Below the pieces are notes generated by a model, which saw only the letters and a list, made by a program, of their open reading frames with translations, had not been told where the DNA came from and did no database searches. Made by a program: the position numbers and the translations under genes. Of a DNA stretch of 64,000 bases, positions 9,001 to 18,200 are shown piece by piece. How positions within the stretch are numbered: position 1 is the first letter of the stretch; each line of letters starts with the position of its first letter. The DNA comes from Lewinella sp. LCG006 (GTDB lineage: Bacteria; Bacteroidota; Bacteroidia; Chitinophagales; Saprospiraceae): the NCBI RefSeq assembly GCF_040784935.1, contig NZ_CP160680.1:248001-312000 (forward strand). The letters are read 5' to 3'.

Positions 9001-10649
9001 TCAAGGTCATTCACCAATGCCTTGGCACTCAGCACACTACCCGCAGGATCGTGCCAGTACAACATCACTTTCAGGCGTTGGGCACCACTGGGGATAGCCA
9101 ACTGAAAAGATTGCAATTGTTGGTGAGCAATGGCTTCCTGACGATAATTTTGGGCCTGTAAACTGGCCAGTGCCTTACGGACGTTTAAACGCCCCCATCC
9201 GTAATGAAAATCAGGGCCAGCTACGCCCAAGTCGTCTGCTGTATTTAAGGCCAATGCCTTGATCAAGGCAGAGGAAGGATAAGCATTGTTATGGGTTTCA
9301 CGATAGTAACCGTAGAGAATACCCAGTGCGCCAGCCACATTGGGTGCTGCAGCAGAAGTACCCGAGCTTTGGCGGTAAGTGTTGTTGGGTCCGGTAGTAT
9401 AATCATCTTGTCCCAAAGCACTGAGATCAGGCTTCAAACGACCATCAGGGGTTGGGCCACGGCTACTACTGGAAAGAAGCTCATCGGTCCAGTCTATGTT
9501 ACCAATAGCAAGCACATTTTTGCCTGCTTTCCGCCCACCAGTAATTGTTGCGTAATAGTTGCCACCTGGAGTGGGCCCCAACCAGCTGTATGGATTATAA
9601 CAGGGGTCGGCACCGTGATTACCCGCAGAAAACACGTGCAATATTTGGGGGTTCTCATAGACCTGCTCATCAATTTCTGCAGTAGAAAGCTGATATACCT
9701 CGCCACAGCCTTCTCCAAAAGAAGTAGAGGTAATGGCCGTCCCGAAATCCTCAAAATGAAGTGGTGCCAGGTCTACATGGGTGTACGAGCCAATGTCAAA
9801 AAGATGAATGGTGGCTCCTGGGGCACTCCCTGCCGCCGCGGGGTCGATATTTCCGGCTCCAGCCATCATGCCAGTAGTCATTTCGGCATGGCTACCCGTA
9901 TCGTACTGGGTGTGATCAATCAGTCGACCATGAAAATCGAGATGTACTACTCCTCCATCATCACCAATGGAAATGGCGATACCTTCGCCCATGTCGGGCA
10001 AGCCCATCATTGAGCGAATGATTCTGCTGCTTGAACGCCCAATATGCCCTTCTGGAATTGGAGCTACTGGTGCCGCTTCCGTGTATTGCAAAAGTGGGCA
10101 AGCTAGAACATCGGGCAAGTCGTCAATCAAAATTTCGTAGGTCAACCATTTGTCCTGAAAAGACAAAATAGAAGCCCCTTGATCTTCGAGTGCCTGTGCC
10201 AGTTTTAGGAGGCTCACTCCGGGAAAAGGTAAGCCCACGAGCCGATAAGTGGTGGTGTTTTCTTCACCGCTACCGAAATTCAGGGGAGCATTGGGCCTTT
10301 TATGCTGAGATTCGAGGGGTAAAACCTGGAGTATATCCTCGGGCAACAGAAAATCTTCCGGCTGGGTATTGCTCACCAGATAGGCATTGTTATTCAAATA
10401 CCGATGAAAGGATATGCCGATCTCTGCCAACTCCAATTTCCGAGCAGGCAAGGGCATTGCATCAAACTGCATAATGGCGTAGCAACCATTAACTAAATCA
10501 CAATTGTTTTCAGGCCAAATAGTGGGGAGCGACGTCCGTTGAACAGAAGGGGTAGCAATGAGATCATTGTTCAATAAAATCTCATTTCCAACCTGACTTT
10601 TTCCTGCTGATAGTACGCACACCAAACTAAGCCATACCAGGTATCGCAT
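6042..10649 (-). CDS. Subtilisin-like (S8) serine peptidase with SprB repeats, GEVED domain and T9SS type A sorting domain
   Basis: 1535 residues. After a signal peptide and an ~190-residue propeptide-like region comes an S8 domain: Asp230 (or Asp231) in IAISIGDDGG, His254 in GSHAEMTTG, and Ser432 in SSGTSAAAPNVAGALG. This is the usual Asp-His-Ser order, though the motifs around Asp and His depart from the textbook DTG and HGTH forms. A jelly-roll/P-domain-like part and an Ig-like segment (~630-720) follow, then a fibronectin-like piece, a Cys-rich segment (~800-890), about four SprB-type repeats (~920-1240, each GGSGxYSYxWSNG...), a GEVED domain (~1285-1420, with YGEVEDYTIEW) and the T9SS type A signal (~1456-1535, FPNPTAGDIQL...). 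Inferred to be a secreted protease exported by T9SS. It appears monocistronic. Confidence 0.9.
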   Translation of the reverse strand: MRYLVWLSLVCVLSAGKSQVGNEILLNNDLIATPSVQRTSLPTIWPENNCDLVNGCYAIMQFDAMPLPARKLELAEIGISFHRYLNNNAYLVSNTQPEDFLLPEDILQVLPLESQHKRPNAPLNFGSGEENTTTYRLVGLPFPGVSLLKLAQALEDQGASILSFQDKWLTYEILIDDLPDVLACPLLQYTEAAPVAPIPEGHIGRSSSRIIRSMMGLPDMGEGIAISIGDDGGVVHLDFHGRLIDHTQYDTGSHAEMTTGMMAGAGNIDPAAAGSAPGATIHLFDIGSYTHVDLAPLHFEDFGTAITSTSFGEGCGEVYQLSTAEIDEQVYENPQILHVFSAGNHGADPCYNPYSWLGPTPGGNYYATITGGRKAGKNVLAIGNIDWTDELLSSSSRGPTPDGRLKPDLSALGQDDYTTGPNNTYRQSSGTSAAAPNVAGALGILYGYYRETHNNAYPSSALIKALALNTADDLGVAGPDFHYGWGRLNVRKALASLQAQNYRQEAIAHQQLQSFQLAIPSGAQRLKVMLYWHDPAGSVLSAKALVNDLDLRVEHPNGQQQLPWIPSSFPHLDSLGRAALPGVDRRNNVEQVVINQPAAGYYNLIVEGFEVPQGPQTYYLVYEIEMSPIELLSPQVGETFVPGESSLIVWDAISNGQPISLDVSYNNGQSWTGLATNLAPTTRSYAWQVPNTPTSQLKFRLRRGSTTLISQHLGVVSGVPEFIVEYQDANTALASWEPVPGAVAYKVYQLGDKFMEIVGNTSSLSFELDATVGENYWHAVAPVFPNGLSGRRANAQEYEHFGCETTVTLALQFDRYPGETSWYILDASGAIRNSGGPYTGTPAFSYREETICLPAGCFTLVVTDAYNDGMCCANGDGWFLLTDGYGNELVAGGEFNAISYDVFCLEDNGPPPLQASTSIVQEIDCAGDNTGIVGVSVTGGSGSYSYLWNTGSTQPTIVGLGTGVYSVVVNDGNQSITRTIALTAPAPLQFSFTVTPAICAQGSITLTPSGGTAPYQITWADGAAGGLRTGLAAGAYYAVITDANGCFTTTEINVQGAPPLTITLNPQSPNCQFANSGSISAAVTGGSGNYSYSWSNGATGNPFIGGLSAGNYSLTVTDGNCTSVANAQLVNPVGLSVSATSAGPSCHNEQDGWIALEVNTGTAPFFYFWGDGSQDAIRTGLSSGVYLVTVTDAAGCSAVRGISLQNPSELELNVNVTHATTGDNGAIVINIHGGIAPYTVTWENGAQGQSLFNLSPGLYTAYVTDQNGCMSSTEVWVNDESTDGPGLVYCESQGANTNYEWINAIFVNGSNYASGDDDGYGDYTSIVLPLQKNATHQLTLVPGYASTNYNEYWKVWIDYNRDGDFADPGEEIVSIGPNAGPVTAQFTPPNNVQGTTRMRVSMRYGSPATYCANINYGEVEDYTIEWMEGENANNGNNNFQVATGSSPSSTNEAARWMAFPNPTAGDIQLSGWTKTEEEVEIRLLDAHGRVISKDSRWLAGGHFTMPVILAFLPSGNYQVMIVGEKWQETLRIFKY

Positions 10650-10997
10650 AATTCTGTGTTTATAAATTGTTTGGTTCGGAAGGTCTAACCAAGCGTTGGT
10701 TACCCTATCCTGTTATCAGATGGAAAAAGGCCGATGTATCAAATCGACAAAGTTGTGTTGTACTATAGTGTTTCAAAGCATGAAAAAATACAGATAAGAC
10801 GTTTACGGAAACAGCTTTGATTTACAAATATAAGAAAAAACAAAATACCTAAACAACTATACATCTCCAACTAACGCCCGTAAAGCAGGTGGAAAAACAA
10901 GACATTTCTAGAAAAACAACCTTATTCTATCAATAAACTACCGTTGTCTTAAAAAGACACACCTTTCCTTCTAGTGTCAAAATTGCGACCTTTTGTA
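10650..10997. other. Intergenic region between M23 peptidase and subtilase genes
   Basis: 348 bp, AT-rich, no coding signal. It holds a plausible promoter for the subtilase gene (10748-10777) and a weak TGTCTT-AAA-AAGACA dyad near 10945-10959. I see nothing else. Confidence 0.6.
10748..10777 (-). promoter_or_regulatory. Possible Bacteroidota-type promoter for the subtilase gene
   Basis: Read on the minus strand: TTTG (10777-10774), 18 bases, then CAACTTTG (10755-10748), one mismatch from the -7 consensus TAnnTTTG. The start codon is about 100 bases downstream. Confidence 0.3.
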
Positions 10998-11912
10998 TTA
11001 AAATCTAATATAATCCGCAGGATCAACAGGAACGCCGTGCCACCACAACTCAAAATGCAGGTGGGGGCCTGTTGTCTGGTGCCCTGTATTACCAATTATA
11101 GCGATGGCTTCGCCTCCCTTGACAAAGGAGCCTACCTCCTTGAGTAATTCCTGATTGTGTTTGTAAAAGGAGATCACCCCATTTTGGTGCTGGATGCCGA
11201 TCGTATACCCCGTATCGTAGGTGTAATCAGAGAGAATAACATAGCCATCCATGGCAGCCTTGATCGCTGTTCCTTTAGCCGCAATAATATCGATGCCGTT
11301 ATGATTCTCTTTTAATTTGAATCTTCCAATAATCTCTCCCCGGACCGGAGCCACGAAGAACAGCTGTTCCAAAGGAATATCCCGACTGCCGGAGATAGGT
11401 TGTTGACGGGCACTTCGTGCGGCAGCACCAACGGATTCCAGCTCCTGCTCCCTGCGAAGTTGCATTTCTTCGGCGGAAATGGTCACTTCCTCGATATTTT
11501 CAAGATTCTCAAGCGCAGAAGAGTCAATTCCTTCTTGCGACTCTAAAACCGACTGGTATTTCCCTAGCAAAAGATTACGAAAGCTCTCTGCATAAGCTGT
11601 TTGAGCTTCCAGTTCTCGCTCTAGCGAAGTAATTTCACTGGATAGCTCTTTCAACTCTTCCCGAGCAACTACATCTCCAAAACCAGGCAAGTATTTTTTC
11701 AGTGGCGTAAACGCTATCAACAACGCAACAATCAATGCGACCAGCACCACGATACTACTCAGTGCGAGATAGACATTCATTAAGCTAAGCTGAAAAGAAC
11801 GTACTTCTTCAAAAGTGTCTTCATTCATCACCGACATTCGGTAACGATTATTCAGGCTAGCCCGCCACCTTTGCAAAGCACTCATTGATTGTTTTCCCTC
11901 TAATTCTTCCAT
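10998..11912 (-). CDS. Membrane-anchored M23 (LytM-type) metallopeptidase
   Basis: 304 residues. A cytoplasmic stretch is followed by one membrane helix (residues ~46-70, VYLALSSIVVLVALIVALLI), a coiled coil (~84-160, EELKELSSEITSLERELEAQ) and a C-terminal M23 domain. The zinc site is complete: His204 and Asp208 in HNGIDIIA and His286 in GPHLHFELW, with His284 as the catalytic partner. The domain ends PADYIRF, as usual. M23 enzymes cut peptidoglycan cross-bridges, or act as scaffolds when degenerate; this one looks active. The coiled coil plus LytM layout matches the MepM/EnvC-like proteins that act in cell-wall remodelling or division. It is divergent from the PorW/SprE gene, with a 123-bp palindromic element between. 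Confidence 0.9.
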   Translation of the reverse strand: MEELEGKQSMSALQRWRASLNNRYRMSVMNEDTFEEVRSFQLSLMNVYLALSSIVVLVALIVALLIAFTPLKKYLPGFGDVVAREELKELSSEITSLERELEAQTAYAESFRNLLLGKYQSVLESQEGIDSSALENLENIEEVTISAEEMQLRREQELESVGAAARSARQQPISGSRDIPLEQLFFVAPVRGEIIGRFKLKENHNGIDIIAAKGTAIKAAMDGYVILSDYTYDTGYTIGIQHQNGVISFYKHNQELLKEVGSFVKGGEAIAIIGNTGHQTTGPHLHFELWWHGVPVDPADYIRF

Positions 11913-11991
11913 AATAACAGTTAGTGACGGAACAAAAATTACTTAATTGTCTATACTTCTCCTTACTTCCAGTGCGTTTACTTAGTAATTT

Positions 11992-12114
11992 GACGGAAAT
12001 AACTTATTCCATTTTTTCCAATGATTCGCGAATATTTTCACGCAAGCTCCTTTTAGTTGCTTGCTTAGAAAATTTTAGCGAATCAAAAATGGAATAAGTT
12101 ATTTTTGTTCCGTC
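11992..12114. repeat. 123-bp palindromic element, copy A
   Basis: The outer arms begin GACGGAAATAACT and end AGTTATTTTTGTTCCGTC. The inner arms carry GATTCGCGAATATTTTC...GCAAGC against GCTTGC...GAAAATTTTAGCGAATC, closing on a loop around TCCTTTTAGTT. The whole unit folds as one long hairpin with small bulges. Copy B (44760-44882) has exactly the same length. The two differ in bulges, at the loop edge, and in one stem block: 12005-12009 TATTC pairs with 12092-12096 GAATA here, replaced by GCCCC and GGGGC in copy B. Nature (mobile repeat, terminator or RNA) unknown. Confidence 0.9.
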
Positions 12115-12183
12115 ACTTAGAACGCATTTTCTATACCACCGTTAAAATCGCCAGTTCGGAGACTTTAACGTCTTGCTTTAGGG

Positions 12184-12214
12184 TTTGAAGTATGGACAAT
12201 TAAAAATACCTTTG
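12184..12214 (+). promoter_or_regulatory. Perfect Bacteroidota housekeeping promoter for porW/sprE
   Basis: TTTG (12184-12187), 19 bases, TACCTTTG (12207-12214): an exact match to the known Bacteroidota primary sigma consensus TTTG-N19-21-TAnnTTTG. The transcript would start around 12220, giving a ~50-nt leader before the TTG start at 12272. Confidence 0.75.
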
Positions 12215-12271
12215 TAGAATCTTGGCAAAGATAAGTGAATAATTCTTTGCCCATCACAAAAATCACTTGGC

Positions 12272-15235
12272 TTGAGACAGATTAACAAGCTCTTTTGGAT
12301 AGCAATCAGCCTGGTAGTACTCACGGCGTGTACTACCCAAAAGAAGAAGGGAGAGCTATCGACCGTGGGGAAATTATGGCACAATACCACGGCTCATTAT
12401 AATGGCTATTTTAACGCCAATGAGATCATTGAAGCATCAAAATTACAACTCGCGGAGCAACACCAAGACAATTATCTTGAATTGCTGGACATCTACGAAT
12501 ACACCGAAGTAGATAATCCTAAAGCTATCGCAGAGCAGGTGGATGAGGCGCTTAAAAAAGTAACGATTGTTATCAATCTCCATCCTTATAGCCAGTGGTC
12601 TGACGACTGTTACCTATTGGCGGGCAAGGCCCTTTATCTTAAACAAGATTATGAAGGGGCAGAAAAGGCCTTTCGTTTTCTCTTGAATGAGTACCCTCCC
12701 GAGGATGAGGCTGCTAAAGCAGAACAAAAGAAGAAAAGTGGTCGCAGTGGGAAATCGGGTTCCCGCAGCAAGTCAGGAGGTAACAAGAACACCAGTACCT
12801 CTGCAGGTCTGGAAGGTGAAAAACCGCTGACGACCAAACAGCGCCAACGCGCACGAAAAAAATACAACCGGGAAGTACAGAAACGTAAGAAGCAAAGAGA
12901 AAAAGCACGCCGCCAAGGCAAAACACCTCCTAAGGATCCAGAAGCAGCACCAGCAACGGAAACGCCTGCTCCCACTCCCGAAAAAACCACGCCAACGACT
13001 ACTGATGAGTTACCTCCAGTAGGTATGGTTCGCCTTGGCAAAGATCCCGTTGCTACAGATCCAAATGGCGATACCGACCAGTATAAACTCAAGCATCGCC
13101 CTGCTTACCAGGAAGGTCAGCTGTGGTTAGCGCGTACCTACATCGAAAGAGACAACTACAATGCCGCCCGCCGCATCTTGAACCAGATGGAGAAAAATCC
13201 GGCGACCTTCAAAGATTTACGCAGTGAAATTGCCGTAGCAATGGCCCACATGGCAATCAAGGAAGGTGATTATGACATTGCTGCCCAAGCATTAGACGAA
13301 GCCGTTGACCGTGCCAACAATAAGGAAGAAAAGGCCCGCTATGCTTTCATTCAGGCACAGCTTTATCAGAAATTAGGCAATAGCCAAGGTGCTTATGCGG
13401 CCTACGAGCAGGTGGTTAAGCTCAAACCCAATTATCCTATGGAGTTTGCTGCGCGTCTGAACATGTCGCAAAACGCCTACTTATCGGGTAAAGGTTCTGC
13501 TACCGAGGCCATCGCTAATCTGGAGCGTATGCTCAAAGATGAAAAGAACGTACTTTACCAAGATCAGATTTACTTTGCCATGGCAGGTATTCAGCTGGCA
13601 CAGGGTAACGAAATCGAAGGAATAGCCTACCTTGAGCAAAGCCTAAGTGTACCCAGTTCCAATACGGCTCAACAGGCCGAAGCGTATTACATCCTGGCCA
13701 ACCTCTATTATGCAAAAGAGGATTATCTCACCGCAAAAGTCTATTACGACAGTGCACTCAGCGTAATGAGCCCCAGCGATGAACGCTATGGACAAACCGA
13801 GCGCTTGCGTAATAATCTGGTAGATATTGCCCGTAACTTGGAAATCATTACCCTTCAGGACAGCCTCTTGAGGATTGCGACAATGACTCCGGAGGAACAA
13901 GCAGAATTGGCTAAAAAACTTTACGAAGCCAAAGGCGTAGGAAGTAATGACAGTAATACCAACGACAAATTCAACCCTGCAGGTACCGCACGAGTAGCGA
14001 TGTCTGGAACGCCATCAGCAGGGCCAGCCCTGCGCAACGAATCCACTTTCTTTGCCTACGATGAACGTGTCATGAAGCGCGGTGCCCGGGAATTTAACCG
14101 CCGTTGGGGTGAACGACCACTGGAAGATAACTGGCGACGGAGCAACCGCTCAGATGCCAGCTTCAGCTCGACCGAAGAAATTGAGGAAATTGACATCAAC
14201 CTGCTCACCCAGGAACAAATCGATAAGATTCTCGCCGATGTCCCCAAAGACAATGGGGCGCAAGAAGGTGCCCGTCTTCAGATCAAGAAGGCCATGTTTG
14301 AATTGGGGCGCCTATACCGCGATCGCCTGGAAAACAACCAGAAGTGTGTGGAAATTCTGGAGGAACTCAACGAACGTTTTCCCGGACATCTTCACGAACT
14401 CGACAGCTGGTATTATCTCTACTTAGCACATACCGACCTCAACAATAGCGCAAAAGCCGAGGTATACAAGGACAAAATCCTGCAGAAATATCCGACGTCT
14501 ACTTTCGGTCAGATTTTGGTTAACCCCAACTACGCGCAGGAATTCATGGATGAAGAGCGCCAATTGAACCGTAATTACGATGAGGTTTACCGGCTTTTTG
14601 AGGCCGGACAATTCGAGGAGGTTATCACCAAATCTAAAACCAATGCTGGTCGCTTGGTGGGCAAACACCCCCTGAAACCACGTTATGCGCTGCTCACCGC
14701 TATGAGTACCGGTAATACGGAAGGAAAAGAGGCTTACATCAGTGAATTGCAAAAGGTCATTGCAACCTATCCCGACTCTCCCGAGGAAACGCGTGCCAAA
14801 GAAATCTTGCGTTTATTGGGTGGTGCAGGAGCCAGCTTACCAGGCAATACCCAAGAGACCAGTGGTGCCTTCCAGGTGGCAGACAATGAGCTTCATTACG
14901 TGATCATCGTTTTTGAATCTGATGATATTGATCTCAATGCCAATAAGATCAAAGTGTCTGATTACAATCGTAAGTACCACAACCTAGATAAACTGCGCAT
15001 TTCCAACGTCTACCTTGGTCAGAGCAATGATGTACCCGTGCTGGTATTGCGTCGCTTTAAAGACAAGGACGCTGCGATGTCCTATTATGATGGTATACAA
15101 AAGAATGGAGCAGATTTCATCAATGCCAGTGAAGTGCCTTTCCAAGTCTTTCCCATTACCCAAAGTAATTACCGCGAAGTATTGAGAAATCGCTCGGTAG
15201 AAGGGTATGGAGCCTTTTTTCAGGAGAGTTATTAG
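12272..15235 (+). CDS. porW: T9SS/gliding lipoprotein PorW/SprE-like (TPR)
   Basis: 987 residues from a TTG start. The start is supported by the lipoprotein signal it produces (MRQINKLFWIAISLVVLTAC, lipid Cys20) and by the promoter just upstream. The first mature segment KLWHNTTAHYNGYFNANEII is a hallmark of SprE/PorW, an outer-membrane-associated TPR lipoprotein that joins the T9SS core to the PorV/attachment complex. TPR-like helices fill residues ~60-140 and ~270-560, interrupted by a very basic, Lys/Arg/Pro-rich insert (~150-250) rich in KKKSGRSGKSGS-type sequence. A second helical half and a C-terminal domain (LHYVIIVFESDDIDLNANK) follow. Its presence fits the T9SS-sorted proteins encoded around it. 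The assignment rests on motif recall, not alignment. Confidence 0.82.
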   Translation: MRQINKLFWIAISLVVLTACTTQKKKGELSTVGKLWHNTTAHYNGYFNANEIIEASKLQLAEQHQDNYLELLDIYEYTEVDNPKAIAEQVDEALKKVTIVINLHPYSQWSDDCYLLAGKALYLKQDYEGAEKAFRFLLNEYPPEDEAAKAEQKKKSGRSGKSGSRSKSGGNKNTSTSAGLEGEKPLTTKQRQRARKKYNREVQKRKKQREKARRQGKTPPKDPEAAPATETPAPTPEKTTPTTTDELPPVGMVRLGKDPVATDPNGDTDQYKLKHRPAYQEGQLWLARTYIERDNYNAARRILNQMEKNPATFKDLRSEIAVAMAHMAIKEGDYDIAAQALDEAVDRANNKEEKARYAFIQAQLYQKLGNSQGAYAAYEQVVKLKPNYPMEFAARLNMSQNAYLSGKGSATEAIANLERMLKDEKNVLYQDQIYFAMAGIQLAQGNEIEGIAYLEQSLSVPSSNTAQQAEAYYILANLYYAKEDYLTAKVYYDSALSVMSPSDERYGQTERLRNNLVDIARNLEIITLQDSLLRIATMTPEEQAELAKKLYEAKGVGSNDSNTNDKFNPAGTARVAMSGTPSAGPALRNESTFFAYDERVMKRGAREFNRRWGERPLEDNWRRSNRSDASFSSTEEIEEIDINLLTQEQIDKILADVPKDNGAQEGARLQIKKAMFELGRLYRDRLENNQKCVEILEELNERFPGHLHELDSWYYLYLAHTDLNNSAKAEVYKDKILQKYPTSTFGQILVNPNYAQEFMDEERQLNRNYDEVYRLFEAGQFEEVITKSKTNAGRLVGKHPLKPRYALLTAMSTGNTEGKEAYISELQKVIATYPDSPEETRAKEILRLLGGAGASLPGNTQETSGAFQVADNELHYVIIVFESDDIDLNANKIKVSDYNRKYHNLDKLRISNVYLGQSNDVPVLVLRRFKDKDAAMSYYDGIQKNGADFINASEVPFQVFPITQSNYREVLRNRSVEGYGAFFQESY

Positions 15236-15293
15236 TGCTTTGGGCGCAAAGCGGAGCCCTGGGCTTTAAGTCCCTCTTCGCCGCCCCCTAATA

Positions 15294-18200
15294 CTAATTC
15301 CTTAAGGAATTATTCCACTGCTCGCTTCGCTTTTGGAAATTGGTATGTTGCTTTACAGCCTCTGGTAAATCGAGAAGAAACGCCTGAAAGGTAGGGTAAT
15401 CCTTTTTACGAATACCGTCATTCGGTAGTTTAGCGACCTGATTCAACCGATTTCTAGCCGTTGGCCAATCGTCTTTGAGTGCCGCAAGCACTGCTTCAAC
15501 AGCGATTGGCCAGCGGTATTGCGAGAGCAACTCCTGCATATCCTTAAGCGGTTGTTGCGCATTTTCCCAACTACTGGTATGCAGCAAAATATAGACATAG
15601 TCGCTAGCCGCTTGGTTAAACATCAGCTCATGTTGGAGCAAAGAATCTTTCGGCAACATTCCTGCCTTATCAAGTGCCAAAGCAGATCCATACCATTCCT
15701 TAGCACTCTGATAAGCCATCCAATAAGCTTCGTTGATGTATTCCGCCGTGGAAGTTTCAAGATCGGGTTCTTCAAAAGGAATCACACTTTCCCAAAAATC
15801 ACGCTTTTCTTCTTGGTAGGTACGATAGGTTTGTAAAGTGGTTTGGAGCCATGCATAATCACTGCGCATCAATAGCTCTACCTGCTCTAAAATGAGGCTT
15901 TCTACGCCACCATAGCTATAGCTTTCCAACAAATTGTAATAGTCCAGCAATGCTTCATTTCTTTCCCCCAGTAGCAATTTAGCATTAGCTAGTTCCAAGA
16001 GTAAATAAGGCATTTCTACCTGTGGGTACTTTTCTCTGGCGGCAAGCAACGCTTCTTTAACTTTACTGGCATTGGCTGGATTTGCTCTTAAGTTGACAAA
16101 AGCCTCTTCGGCCAGGATATTGAGATACAGCTCTTTGTACTCCACATTTTCCGGGTCGATCAACAGGAGTTGCTCTGCTCCTTTACGGCCTTTACCTACA
16201 GTAGCAACTGCTCTGTTAGACTTATCTTTACGTATTTCTAAGTCCTGCAGGTAATAATTAAAGATGATGTAACTCTCAAGGCTACTTTCTTCCTGCTGTG
16301 TTTTTTCCCAACGCTTATCAAAAAAAGCAACTGCTTCATCGTAATAGGCTTGTCGTGTACCATCCACATCGAGTGCAGGATGTTCGGTATTAACCTTATA
16401 GTACATCAAAAGTAATTGCTCTTGCACGGCTTCGGGAAAAATTTGTATTTCTTCTGCAAATCGAGGTGTTGATATCGGTGAAACGGGATCTGGTGAAGAT
16501 TGTACCACTGAAGTCAGGCGTTGGAACAATAATTCGTCTATTAAGTGAATATCTCTCCGATCCCAATTGGCATATTCTTCGAGCAGGGTTAGTACCTCAC
16601 CTGCCAATAATGCCTCTACGACCTTTTCTTTTTGTCCTGCCTGCCAATCAAGCAAAAGTTGGAGCATCTTCAGGCGCTTAGCTTCAGGTTGTATGCGCAA
16701 GGCCTGACGTAAGGCTTGCTTTGCAGCACGCTCATCTTCTTGACTCAACTTATAGTAGGCTTGCTCAATCCATATATTTACAATGGCGATGCTATCGGTC
16801 GCAAAAGGTCTAATTAGATTTGTTCCTTCCTGAAGATGAAGAGAACTGGCTTTATCGAAGAGCGCAGCTGCTGTTTGGGAATTATTGCTCAACCAAGCTT
16901 GGTCAACATAATATTCACCCCAATTTTGCCGAATGCGAGCAATTTCTCTAGTCTTAAGTAGCTTAAGATTGGCCTGTTCTTGAAAATTTATTCCTTTTTC
17001 CAACTCCCATTCCTCAATCCGATTTCGTAAAGGCTGATTGTCCTTAGAGGAAAGCTGTTCCAGGTAGCGATCTTTTCCCGAGTTGGCAAAATAATTATTG
17101 ATCTGAGGCGTAAACAAAGGCCATATCCCTACTTGTCCATTCTCAAAATAGGTATACAGGTAATTGCCTTTCGGCGAAAAAGCCAACTGCTTTATCCCCG
17201 AAATTCTTAGGTCAAATACTTCATTTTGGCTTGTTAAATCCCAAATACTTACGGAAGAAGGTCCCCGCTCATATTTGCCTTCTGACGGCAACAAAAGGTC
17301 GCCTAAAGTGGCCAGATACTTACCATCAGGAGATAATTTCATTTCTTGCACCAACTGTTTCCTTACTCCCCTTAGAATAGATATTGGTTTTCCCGTTGCT
17401 AGACCCCAAGCACGGGCATACTCCAACTCATTGCCATTGAAATAATATTCATCATCATCCATGGGATGAAGCTCGTATAACAAATTTGCAGGAGCTCCCA
17501 CCCAGGAATAGTAGTTTTCAGGGTCACCGATGGTATACTTAAGCTCCGCTTTCCCATTCTGAATATTTAACAGTTTGGGTGCTGTTCCTTTTTGTAAGTA
17601 CAAAAGATCATTGCCATTATTGATCCAGACTCCTCGGGCAGCACCCACCCCTTCATCTGCACGGGTAAAGGAAGTTGCCTGGTAAATATTTCTGGCCTTG
17701 GTTTCTTGTCTAGTGCTTACTTCATACACTCCCTGATGGCTAAGAATATACAGCAATTCATCATTTTCAGGATGAAAAAGGAGCGTTCCCAAATCATAAT
17801 CACTGATACTACTGGAATAGTTTTTTATCGTTTTGGTTTTACTATCCAAGAGGGTAATATCGTAATCACGGTCAAGGATAGCAAGATAGCGGCCATTACC
17901 CGACCAGACCCAATCCATGATTTCCTGTTCCAAAGAAACCCGGATCGTATCTTCAGGATGTTTGACCATCAATACGGTGCATGCTCCTTCCTGCGGTGCT
18001 ACCACAAGATAGCTGTTGTCTGGTGAAAAAAGTACCCGGCTGATATTCTCGTTAGGCAAACTGAATTCATACAGCAATTGCCCCGCTTTCAGATCATGTA
18101 CCACGAGGTGGTTATACTGCTCATTCCTTCCTGGCCCTTCAATTGCAGCAATAAACTGTTCATCTTCCGACCATGCCAACTGATCATAACGGCCAGGAGT

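Larger units (their letters stand above)
11913..12271. other. Divergent intergenic region with partial repeat arm, full palindromic element and promoter
   Basis: 359 bp between two divergent genes. It contains a stray arm at 11921-11945 (TTAGTGACGGAACAAAAATT...), which is the reverse complement of the right end of the palindromic element with one change, then the complete element 11992-12114, and a perfect promoter for porW at 12184-12214. No coding signal. Confidence 0.7.

Noticed and set aside
9291-10013. 240-codon plus-strand ORF inside the subtilase gene
   Set aside because: Antisense shadow of a well-supported peptidase domain, with biased composition and no motif.
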